44,033 nt of DNA, taken from contig JAFGEI010000024.1 of the NCBI GenBank assembly GCA_016931695.1, forward strand, positions 1 through 44,033. The letters are read 5' to 3'. The DNA comes from Anaerolineae bacterium (GTDB taxonomy: Bacteria; Chloroflexota; Anaerolineae; B4-G1; DUEL01). The number at the start of each line of letters is the position of its first letter. Position 1 is the first letter of the stretch. The position numbers were made by a program, and so were the translations under genes. The notes under the pieces are model-generated. The model saw nothing but the letters and a program-made list of their open reading frames with translations, did no database searches and was not told the origin of the DNA. This document shows positions 22,187-29,627 of this stretch, piece after piece.

Positions 22187-24123
22187 CACTCCCTCCCCCA
22201 GCGCAGCCAGATGTCCCGGTCGCGCTCCAGCATCATCTGCAATATCACCTCGTCGCCTGCAATGCGCGCATCCGCCGGCTCGACAGCCAGCAAAGAACTG
22301 CCCGCCGGCAAGCGAACGCGCACCGTCAGTGGATAAGCGGGGGCGCCCGGCTGCCTGACCAGCCGCAGCAAATACACCCCCCCACCCGGCTCCCATTGTA
22401 CCGCATCCGCCGCAAGTGTCCAGGCAAAAGAACGGCTCCGGCTGCTGGCGGTGGGCAGCACGTCCATCACCCCCAGCGTCGACCACGGCCCTTCCGGCGC
22501 CGGGTAGCGCGCCACCTCCCCCGACTCGGCCACGCCCAACCAGAGCCACTCGCCCGGTACAGGAAAGCGCTCCGCCTCCAGTAATTCGCTGTCCTGGGGG
22601 ATGTAAACGCGCAAATAGTCCCAGTAGCAGCGATCCATCATCTGTTCATAGAGCGGGTCCTGGCGGATCTCGGGCTGGCAGGGGACGGCCGCGGTGCTGG
22701 TGTGGGTATAGACCAGAGTGAGCTGGGCCGTCGGCGGGGAGGACTGCAAATCGACCGCATAGTGCGCCGCCTGGCGGACGCGCCCATTGGCCTTGTTGTA
22801 ACCCAGGTTGGCGTCGACGATCAACAAAAAGTCGCCGTCCCCCGGCCGCAGCGCGCCATCCCAGCCCTGCTCGGCCAGCAGCGCTTCGGCGCCGGGATGC
22901 TCCAGGTAGATCAGCAGGTGTTTTTCCTCCACCATCTGGAGCAGGGTCAGGGCAAAGTACATCCAATCATAGTCGCCGCCGCGCAGCTGCTCCCAGGCCG
23001 ATCGAGCCAGCGCGCCCATAAACGCCTTGCGCTGCTCCCACCACTCTTCGGTCAGGCCGGACGCTTCACCCGAGACCGGGGCCCAGGCCTGGCGGACGTA
23101 GGCGACGACCGTTGCGGCGGTGACCGGCGCGTCCGCTCCCTCCACCTCCAGCGGGCCGAGCGCCGCCACCAGCTCCTGCACCGCCCGCTGATCCAGGGCG
23201 ACCACGCCGTCGACTGCGAGCGGATAGCCCGGCCGGTAGAGCGCGATTGCCTGCCGCGCTGCAGTGGGAAAGTCGGGGGACCAGTTGCTGTCGCGAAATC
23301 CCATCAGGTCGATGCCCATGTAGCGCAGCATCGGCTCGGGGGCAGGCGGATAGGGCAGGCTCAGGTCGTCGACGGCATAGCTGTCGCGAAAGGTCATGGC
23401 AGCCAGCTCGCCCCCCTCGACCTGCACCTCGCCGACGCCGCTGATGAACCCGCCGCCCGGGCGCAGCTCGTCCTCGTTCAGCGCGACGACCAGGTAAGTG
23501 CGTGGGCCGTCCATACCCATCAACTCCGGCGCCAGGACCAGCGCGGCCAGGCCGGCGCGCGAGAAGGACAGGCCGCGGTCGAGCGTGCCGGCCCGCTCTG
23601 CGATCACGGGATGGAGCGCGTCGACGTCGACGCGGGCCCAGGCTTGCCGGGCGCGGTCCACCGCGGCCCGCGCCTGCTCCAGCTCCGCCTGGCGCCCGGC
23701 CAGCAGGGCGCCCACTTCCTCCATGGCCAGGCCGTCCATCCCGCCGTCGCTCAAGTCAACCAGGAGCGGGTCCAGGGCGCCGCAGGCCAGCGCGCCGGCC
23801 TCGGTCATGCCGTCGGCGACGACGAGGAGATGGGGCGCCGCCCGCAGCGTCCCGCCGACCTCCGGCAGCCAGCCGAAAAGCGGCCCCAGCCAGGTCAGCC
23901 CACCCGCCTGCCGCCGCAGGTCGACCACGTCACCCCGCAGGCCCTGGACCAACTCGCAGGCCGCTGCCGGATCGATCGGGCCGGGCGCATCGGTCAGCGC
24001 CTGCGCCTGGGCGACGTGTCCGCGCAGCGACTGGGCGGTCCGTCCCAGCTGCCAGGCCCACAGCGCCAGCAGCACAAGGCCTGCCAGAACGAACAGCCAG
24101 CCGATCCACCTTTTTCGCGTCAT
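22186..24123 (-). CDS. DUF4012 domain-containing membrane-anchored protein
   Basis: A 645-residue protein with one N-terminal membrane span (about residues 6-26, WIGWLFVLAGLVLLALWAW) followed by a large extracytoplasmic part. The central stretch YLVVALNEDELRPGGGFISGVGEVQVEGG, with the following FRDSNWSPDFPTAA, is the signature of DUF4012, a family of unknown function often found in actinobacterial and Chloroflexota polysaccharide clusters; a resemblance to LytR-CpsA-Psr-like attachment proteins has been considered but is not shown here. The ATG at 24123 follows GGAGGGAA; in-frame residues upstream to 24156 lack a ribosome site. It lies between the DUF2723 gene (29 bp upstream) and the stalk gene (overlapping). 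A role in anchoring or exporting the glycan is inference. Confidence 0.82.
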   Translation of the reverse strand: MTRKRWIGWLFVLAGLVLLALWAWQLGRTAQSLRGHVAQAQALTDAPGPIDPAAACELVQGLRGDVVDLRRQAGGLTWLGPLFGWLPEVGGTLRAAPHLLVVADGMTEAGALACGALDPLLVDLSDGGMDGLAMEEVGALLAGRQAELEQARAAVDRARQAWARVDVDALHPVIAERAGTLDRGLSFSRAGLAALVLAPELMGMDGPRTYLVVALNEDELRPGGGFISGVGEVQVEGGELAAMTFRDSYAVDDLSLPYPPAPEPMLRYMGIDLMGFRDSNWSPDFPTAARQAIALYRPGYPLAVDGVVALDQRAVQELVAALGPLEVEGADAPVTAATVVAYVRQAWAPVSGEASGLTEEWWEQRKAFMGALARSAWEQLRGGDYDWMYFALTLLQMVEEKHLLIYLEHPGAEALLAEQGWDGALRPGDGDFLLIVDANLGYNKANGRVRQAAHYAVDLQSSPPTAQLTLVYTHTSTAAVPCQPEIRQDPLYEQMMDRCYWDYLRVYIPQDSELLEAERFPVPGEWLWLGVAESGEVARYPAPEGPWSTLGVMDVLPTASSRSRSFAWTLAADAVQWEPGGGVYLLRLVRQPGAPAYPLTVRVRLPAGSSLLAVEPADARIAGDEVILQMMLERDRDIWLRWGRE

Positions 24124-24152
24124 TGCGTTCCCTCCTACGCCAAAAACAGCCC

Positions 24153-25514
24153 TCACTCATCCGCCAGCGAAACAACCGGGCGACCGGTGAGCGCACAGGC
24201 CGCCTGCAGCGAACGTTCCTGTACGGCAAGCCCCAGGTCGCCGGCGACAAGCGCCTGGTATGCCGCCCGGCCCCACAAGTGGCGATCGACGACGACGACG
24301 TCCGGCCGTTCCGCCAGCACATCGTGAACGTACCACAGGGCGGCAGTGTGCGCATCCTGCCCACTCAACACGATCGCCTGCGGCGGCGCAGAGCGCAGCT
24401 GCTCCTGCGCCCAACACAACGCCTCGCGGTCGCCGTGCAGGTCGACAGCGGGCCAAAAGAACAGCAGCTGCAGCAGGGGCAGCAGGAGCAGCAGCCAGCC
24501 CGCGCCCCGCAGCTTTTTATCCGCCCAGGCCGCCGCCCACTCCCCCCCCACAGCCAGCCAGAGAGCGGCCAGCGGCAGCGACGGCACCAGGTAGACGAGC
24601 GAGTCGGTCGTATTGTACCCGATGGCGTACAGAATGAACAATCCGGCGGCGAGGCCCGACGTCACAGCCAGGGAGCGCCGTTCCCGCCACAGCAGCAGCC
24701 AGCCCCCCGCTGCCGCCGCTGCTCCCAGCGGGGTGAACTGCCGTGCCAGCAAGCCGGCAGCGGCGAGGAGGCGCCGCGGCCAGGCGGCCCCGGGCAGGGC
24801 AAAGAGATAGCCGTGGTACATCCGCCCGCTAACGACATCCCACCACCCGCCTGGCGTGCTCACACTCCCCCAGGGCGACGGGTTGCTCCCCCAGACCAGC
24901 AGCAGCGGGCCATAGGCCATCCCCCACCCCACCAGCGCCGACAATACGACCACAACCAGGCGCCGCAGCGGCCGCTCGCTCCGCCACAGGGCCAGAGGTG
25001 CCAGAAAGAGCAGCGTCGGGTGGACCCCCATCCCCAGCCCCCAGGCCAGCCCCACCGCCCAGTCCGGCCCCCGCTGGAGAACCAGCCACATCACCAGCGC
25101 GGCGAAAAAGGCGGCGAGGGCATACACCTCGACAATCAACGCCTGGGACCAAAAGAGGGGTGCAAAGGCCAGCGCGAGAGAGGCAAAAAACACCGGGCGC
25201 GGATTGTCGCCAACGAGGCGCCAGCCAGCCAGCGACAGCAGGCCCACCGCCGCGGCTGCGGCGACAGCCGACATCGAGCCGAGCCGCCGCGCCGGGTCTC
25301 CCCACGGCAGGCGGGCAAAGAGATCCCCCAGCAGCAAGTAGACGGGGAATCCCGGCGGATGCGGCAGGCGATGGCGCACCACGGCCGTCGCCAGGTCGCC
25401 GCCGTCGGCGCCATGGTGGGCCCAGGTGAGAGAGGGGGGTGCGGTCAGCAAGTAGACCAGCAGGGCAGCCAGCGCCCCCACGGCAGCCGTGGCAATCTTT
25501 TTCCTCCTCGACAT
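24153..25514 (-). CDS. DUF2723 (TMEM260/POMT-like) membrane glycosyltransferase
   Basis: A 453-residue polytopic protein. The N-terminal part, TAPPSLTWAHHGADGGDL and RLPHPPGFPVYLLLGDLF, is the hallmark of DUF2723, related to eukaryotic TMEM260, a protein O-mannosyltransferase of the GT-C fold. The acidic residues of the first external loop (D and DGGD here) are the likely catalytic region. About nine further hydrophobic segments follow, then a soluble C-terminal end with IVLSGQDAHTAALWYVHDV, also typical of the family. Start ATG 25514 shares bases with the TGA of the upstream GT2. Bacterial members lack a defined substrate; protein or glycan mannosylation outside the membrane is inference. 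Confidence 0.85.
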   Translation of the reverse strand: MSRRKKIATAAVGALAALLVYLLTAPPSLTWAHHGADGGDLATAVVRHRLPHPPGFPVYLLLGDLFARLPWGDPARRLGSMSAVAAAAAVGLLSLAGWRLVGDNPRPVFFASLALAFAPLFWSQALIVEVYALAAFFAALVMWLVLQRGPDWAVGLAWGLGMGVHPTLLFLAPLALWRSERPLRRLVVVVLSALVGWGMAYGPLLLVWGSNPSPWGSVSTPGGWWDVVSGRMYHGYLFALPGAAWPRRLLAAAGLLARQFTPLGAAAAAGGWLLLWRERRSLAVTSGLAAGLFILYAIGYNTTDSLVYLVPSLPLAALWLAVGGEWAAAWADKKLRGAGWLLLLLPLLQLLFFWPAVDLHGDREALCWAQEQLRSAPPQAIVLSGQDAHTAALWYVHDVLAERPDVVVVDRHLWGRAAYQALVAGDLGLAVQERSLQAACALTGRPVVSLADE

Positions 25515-26524
25515 CACGACACCAGGTTCCGGGCCGCCCTGGCGGAGCGGAAAAAGACCATCCCCACTCCACCGGCCGCAACGCCCACGGCGAAAGCGAG
25601 CGCCCGCAAGGCGACAAAGAGAGGTGCCCAGGCGGCAACCTGGCGATCCCGCCGCAACACGTAGCAGGTAAAGGGAAGCGCGGTCAGGAAAAAGATCAGC
25701 CCCCCGCCCGCAGCCAGCCATGCCGCAGGCCGCCAGGCGAACGCCAGCCCGACCAGGACGGCGATCCCGTACAGCACGAGAACCTGCACCTTCAACACCT
25801 GGGGAGTATAGGCGTCCCGCAGCGCCTTGCCGGGATGGCGGCGATAGACGAGCATGCGCCAGTAACCGCGGCCCACCTTGAGCCGAAAATAGTCCCACCA
25901 ACGCGCCGGGTGACGGTGCACCACCGCCGCGCGCCGGTTAAAGACCAGCCGCATGCCGGCCCGCGCCATGCGGTAGGAGAGGTCGACGTCCTCGTTGTTG
26001 GGGCGGGGGAAAGCGGGGTCAAAGCCCCCCACCGCCTGCAGCGCCCGGCGGCGAAACGCCGCAGCGTGGGTATCGACAAAATCGATCGACTCCCACCTCT
26101 CCAGCCGCTCATAGCGCTCCTCGAACTCGCACTGGGCCAGCCGCGCCACCACCTGCCGCTGGCGGGTGTGATAGCTTCCCTTCACCCCGACGACGCCGGG
26201 GTCGCCGAACGGAGCAAGCATCTCGGCGATCCAACCCGCCACCGGCGCGCAGTCGGCGTCGGTAAAGAGCACCAGTTCGCCGACGGCAGCCGCGACGCCG
26301 GCGTTGCGGGCGGCAGCCGGACCAGCGTGGGGCTGGACGATCACCCGGTCGGCGCCATTTGCCCGGGCGACCGCCGCCGTCCCGTCCGTTGAGCCGTCGT
26401 CGACGACGATGACCTCGTACGCCGAGCGGGGAACTGTCTGGTGTGCCAGGGCCTGCAGGCAGCGGCCGATCTCTGCCTGCGCCTGGTAGGCAGGGACGAC
26501 GACGGAGCAGGCCAGCTCACGCAT
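25514..26524 (-). CDS. GT2-family glycosyltransferase with C-terminal membrane segments
   Basis: A 336-residue enzyme. Residues 1-230 form a GT-A catalytic domain: CSVVVPAYQAQAEIGRCLQAL, VVDDGSTDGT, GPAAARNAG, FTDADCAP (DXD), and NEDVDLSYRMARAG. The last hundred residues hold two or three hydrophobic spans, consistent with a polyprenyl-phosphate glycosyltransferase or a membrane-bound chain extender. If it makes a polyprenyl-phosphate sugar it would supply the donor for the neighbouring DUF2723 protein (inference). ATG 26524 overlaps the flippase gene by 8 bp; its TGA shares bases with the DUF2723 start. Confidence 0.87.
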   Translation of the reverse strand: MRELACSVVVPAYQAQAEIGRCLQALAHQTVPRSAYEVIVVDDGSTDGTAAVARANGADRVIVQPHAGPAAARNAGVAAAVGELVLFTDADCAPVAGWIAEMLAPFGDPGVVGVKGSYHTRQRQVVARLAQCEFEERYERLERWESIDFVDTHAAAFRRRALQAVGGFDPAFPRPNNEDVDLSYRMARAGMRLVFNRRAAVVHRHPARWWDYFRLKVGRGYWRMLVYRRHPGKALRDAYTPQVLKVQVLVLYGIAVLVGLAFAWRPAAWLAAGGGLIFFLTALPFTCYVLRRDRQVAAWAPLFVALRALAFAVGVAAGGVGMVFFRSARAARNLVS

Positions 26525-27479
26525 TTTTGAGCGCCGATCCAACGGCGAGCAGCGCGGCGCCGACCAGCGGCGGGCCCAGCACGACCGCGTGCAACACCAG
26601 CCCGACGGCCAGCGCCCGGTCGCGCGGCACGCCAAACAGCGCCAGCGAGAGGACGCAGATGCCCTCGAACAGGCCCAGCCCTGCCGGCACCGGCGCCGCG
26701 TTGCCCAGCATCAGCGCGACCAGCAAGAAAAGCGCCGCCGCGGGCGAATAGATGCCAAAAGCGGCGAGGAGCGCCAGGTTGACGGCGGCGCCGATCCCCC
26801 ACGTCGCCAGCGTCCAGAGCAGCACAGCGGCGAGACGCCGCGGCTGGGCGAGACGGCGCAACCCCTGCGCGGCCTGGCGCAGCGGCGCGCCCACCCGGCG
26901 CTCCCAGCCAGCAGGCAGGCGGGCCAGGAACTGCTCCCCCCCGCGCGCCAGCGACGCACCCAAACAAAGCGCCGCCCCCACCAGCCCCGTTCCCAGCGCC
27001 AGCCAAAGCACGGCCTGCCCGGCCGAACGGAGGAGCCACTGCGGCAGCGGGGCAACCAGGAACAAGGCCAGCGTAAAGCCGAGCAGTGCCAACAGGTCGC
27101 TGGCCTTTTCCGCCGCGATGCTGGCAAGCGCCTCGCCCAAGCCGATCCTGGCCCGGTCGCTGGCCCAGGCCGCCCGCACCACGTCCCCGCCGCGCATGGG
27201 CAGCAGGCTGTTGAGCGCCTGCCCGGTCAGCAACGCACCCATCAGGGTCAAGGTCCTCCCGGCAGGACGACCCAGCAGCGCCCGCCAGCGCCAGGTACGG
27301 GCGAAAAAGCTGGCGATAACCAGCAGCACCCCAGCGAGCACGCGACCATACTGTGCCTGAACCAGCGCCGCGCGCAGCGCAGCCCAATCCAGGCCGTGAG
27401 CCAACAGGACAATCGAAAGCGCCGCGACGGCAAGGCCAACCGCCCAACGAATCGCCTGGCGCCGCCCGGATCGGCCCAT
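26517..27479 (-). CDS. Lysylphosphatidylglycerol synthase TM-like / AglD-like flippase family protein
   Basis: A 320-residue protein with about eight membrane segments. Family landmarks are FFARTWRWRALLG, LTGQALNSLLPMRGGDVVRA, and PAPVPAGLGLFEGI-like APVPAGLGLFEG. This family includes the MprF membrane portion and AglD-type proteins of glycosylation operons, which are thought to move lipids or polyprenyl-linked sugars across the membrane. It lacks the soluble MprF synthase domain, so aminoacyl-lipid synthesis is not expected. Its ATG at 27479 directly follows the TAG of the upstream lipoprotein gene. The position beside GT2 and DUF2723 genes favours polyprenyl-phosphate-sugar flipping. Confidence 0.82.
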   Translation of the reverse strand: MGRSGRRQAIRWAVGLAVAALSIVLLAHGLDWAALRAALVQAQYGRVLAGVLLVIASFFARTWRWRALLGRPAGRTLTLMGALLTGQALNSLLPMRGGDVVRAAWASDRARIGLGEALASIAAEKASDLLALLGFTLALFLVAPLPQWLLRSAGQAVLWLALGTGLVGAALCLGASLARGGEQFLARLPAGWERRVGAPLRQAAQGLRRLAQPRRLAAVLLWTLATWGIGAAVNLALLAAFGIYSPAAALFLLVALMLGNAAPVPAGLGLFEGICVLSLALFGVPRDRALAVGLVLHAVVLGPPLVGAALLAVGSALKNA

Positions 27480-28106
27480 CTAGATCGTCCACTCGTCGTG
27501 AATGATTCCGACCAGATACCAGCCTCCTTCATATTCCTGCAAGACCAGGCGCAAGCTGACCCAATCCATCCCCGCAAAGGCGGGATCAAAACCGGGAAAG
27601 TGATACTCGACCATGTTGGCCCCAGGGTAAAACTCGCGCCAGTTGTCGAGCGTGTTGCCCACGCCAATGACCTCGTTGTAGCCGACCTGTTCCGCGTCGA
27701 CAAAGTCCTGGTCATACACGAACTGCTCGTAATACTCGGCAAAGGTCAGCTCGATCGGCAGCCCCGAGCCATCGTATGCGCCCCAAACGTGGCGGGTCGG
27801 GTCCGCCAGCAGCCCGGCCACCTGCCCGGCAGTAAAGACGAGGTCCGCCTCGCGCACAAAACCGTACGGCGAGAAGCGCACCCCCTCTATGGGGTGGACG
27901 TACGACGACAGCGCCGCCATGTCACGACTTTCCAGCGCCTGCAGTATCTGCGCCGCCCGGGCGGTGACCGCTTCTTCGAGGAAAGGCGTGGGAGACGGGG
28001 ACAGCGTCGCTGGCGAAACCGCAGTGGGCGAGACCACGGCACCGGCAGTACACGAGCTGGCAAGAATGACCACCAGCAGCAAGGATTGAACAGATATCCC
28101 CTTCAT
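27480..28106 (-). CDS. Putative lipoprotein of unknown function
   Basis: A 208-residue protein with a lipoprotein signal (LLLVVILASSC, cysteine at about residue 19), a short Ser/Thr/Pro linker, and a globular domain with conserved-looking acidic and aromatic residues (SYVHPIEGVRFSPYGFV; HVWGAYDGSGLPIELTFAEYYEQFVYD). No family was recognised; the last 130 residues look like a small extracellular alpha/beta domain. The start ATG 28106 is backed by AGGAGGACG. It is the first gene of the eight-gene leftward operon and sits directly downstream of the symmetric promoter at 28142-28179. Confidence 0.75.
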   Translation of the reverse strand: MKGISVQSLLLVVILASSCTAGAVVSPTAVSPATLSPSPTPFLEEAVTARAAQILQALESRDMAALSSYVHPIEGVRFSPYGFVREADLVFTAGQVAGLLADPTRHVWGAYDGSGLPIELTFAEYYEQFVYDQDFVDAEQVGYNEVIGVGNTLDNWREFYPGANMVEYHFPGFDPAFAGMDWVSLRLVLQEYEGGWYLVGIIHDEWTI

Positions 28107-28141
28107 ATTGGTCGTCCTCCTAAAATTGCCACAATTGTCAT

Positions 28142-28179
28142 CATCATTGTAAATCGAAACTCGTTTTTCTACAATGATG
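28142..28179. promoter_or_regulatory. Palindromic bidirectional promoter between surface operon and glmU
   Basis: CATCATTGTA at 28142-28151 is a perfect 10-bp inverted repeat of TACAATGATG at 28170-28179. Because of this symmetry each strand reads a promoter with 17-bp spacing: rightward TTGTAA (28147-28152) and TACAAT (28170-28175); leftward TTGTAG (28174-28169) and TACAAT (28151-28146). The leftward one would start about 33 nt ahead of the lipoprotein ATG; the rightward one would run towards glmU. The dyad could also be an operator for a dimeric regulator. Confidence 0.55.
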
Positions 28180-28222
28180 GCGGGGCATCTGCCGCCCACG
28201 TGTGACGCTCCCCTGTATCTGG

Positions 28223-28251
28223 TTGGCAAGCGTCTTGAAGCATGCTACAAT
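28223..28251 (+). promoter_or_regulatory. Proximal promoter for glmU
   Basis: TTGGCA at 28223-28228 (5 of 6 to consensus) and TACAAT at 28246-28251 (5 of 6) are separated by exactly 17 bp. Transcription would start near 28258, about 26 nt before the glmU ATG and just upstream of its AAAGGAGA ribosome site. This gives glmU its own promoter besides the symmetric one. Confidence 0.65.
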
Positions 28252-28283
28252 CCGCCCCAGGAACGTTCAAAAAGGAGATTCCC

Positions 28284-29627
28284 ATGCGACAAAGCATCGT
28301 CATCCTGGCGGCAGGCCAGGGCAGGCGAATGAAATCCGGCACGCCCAAGGTGCTTCATCCTTTGGGCGGGCGCCCGATGGTCTCGTACGCCATCGCCGCT
28401 GCGCGCGCCCTCTGCGACACCCCGCCCGTCCTGGTCGTCGGCCACGGGATGGAGGCGCTGCAGGAAACTGCCGGGGATTCGGTGCGCTACGTCCGGCAGG
28501 CGGAGCGGCTGGGGACCGGGCACGCCGTCCTCCAGGCCCGCCCGCTGCTGGAAGGCGCGGCGGACGAGGTCGTCGTCATCTATGCCGACATGCCCCTGCT
28601 GACTGCAGAGACCCTCGAGCGGGTCGGCGCGGCGCGCCGCCAGGCCGCCGCCGCCCTCGCCTTTCTCACCGTCGTCGTCGACGATCCGCGCGGATTCGGC
28701 CGCGTCGTCCGCCGGCCGGACAACAGCGTGCAGCAGATCGTCGAAGAAGCCGATGCGACGGCGGAGCAAAAAGCGATCTGCGAGCTGAACGCCGGGGTCT
28801 ATACGTTCGACGCCGCTTGGCTCTGGCCCCACCTGGCCGACCTCCCCCGGCACGCCAACGGGGAATACTACCTGACCGACACGGTGGAAATCGCCGTCCA
28901 GCAAGGCCAACCCATTGCCACGGTGACGGCTGGCGATCCGGCCGAGGTGTTGGGCGTCAACACCCGCGTCCACCTGGCGGAGGCCGAAGCCATCCTCCGT
29001 CGCCGCATCAACCGCCGCTGGATGGAGGCCGGCGTGACGCTGCGGGACCCCGAGACGACGTACATCGAGCCGGGAGTTGCCATCGGACAGGACACTGTCA
29101 TCGAGCCGGGAACCCACCTGCGGGGAAGCACGACCATCGGCGCCCGCTGCCTGATCGGGCCACACAGCCTGATCGTCGACAGCGTCATCGGCGACGAGTG
29201 CCGCGTCCTGGCCTCCGTGGTCGAGCAGGCGGTGATGGAAGCGGGCAGCGACGTCGGCCCCTTCAGCCACCTGCGCCGGGGCGCGCGGCTGGAAGCCGGC
29301 GCGCACGTGGGCAACTTTGGCGAGGTGAAAAACGCGACCTTGGGCGCCGGGTCCAAAATGGGCCATTTCAGCTACCTGGGGGACGCGGAGGTCGAGGCCG
29401 GGGTCAACATCGGCGCCGGCACCGTCACCTGCAACTATGACGGGAAGGACAAGCACCAGACCTACATCGAAGAAGACGCCTTTATCGGCTCCGGGACCAT
29501 GCTGGTCGCTCCCGTCCGCGTGGGGAAAGGGGCGACGACGGGGGCCGGCGCCGTGGTGACGCACGACGTCCCCGCCGGCGCCGTGGTCTATGGCGTTCCC
29601 GCGCGGGGAAAAGAAGCGGCGGACTAG
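28284..29627 (+). CDS. glmU: Bifunctional UDP-GlcNAc pyrophosphorylase / GlcN-1-P N-acetyltransferase
   Basis: A 447-residue cytoplasmic enzyme that acetylates glucosamine-1-phosphate and then couples it to UTP, giving UDP-GlcNAc for wall and glycan synthesis. The N-terminal uridylyltransferase has LAAGQGRRMKSGTPKVL (residues 8-24), QAERLGTGHAV (72-82) and YADMPLL with Asp102. From about 255 on, left-handed beta-helix hexapeptides include GHFSYLGDAEV with the catalytic-type His361, and NIGAGTVTCNYDGKDK. It is slightly shorter than the usual ~456 residues. ATG 28284 has AAAGGAGA at good spacing; upstream in-frame codons lie over the promoter. Its TAG interlocks at a CTAG with the stop of the convergent phosphohexomutase. 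Confidence 0.95.
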   Translation: MRQSIVILAAGQGRRMKSGTPKVLHPLGGRPMVSYAIAAARALCDTPPVLVVGHGMEALQETAGDSVRYVRQAERLGTGHAVLQARPLLEGAADEVVVIYADMPLLTAETLERVGAARRQAAAALAFLTVVVDDPRGFGRVVRRPDNSVQQIVEEADATAEQKAICELNAGVYTFDAAWLWPHLADLPRHANGEYYLTDTVEIAVQQGQPIATVTAGDPAEVLGVNTRVHLAEAEAILRRRINRRWMEAGVTLRDPETTYIEPGVAIGQDTVIEPGTHLRGSTTIGARCLIGPHSLIVDSVIGDECRVLASVVEQAVMEAGSDVGPFSHLRRGARLEAGAHVGNFGEVKNATLGAGSKMGHFSYLGDAEVEAGVNIGAGTVTCNYDGKDKHQTYIEEDAFIGSGTMLVAPVRVGKGATTGAGAVVTHDVPAGAVVYGVPARGKEAAD

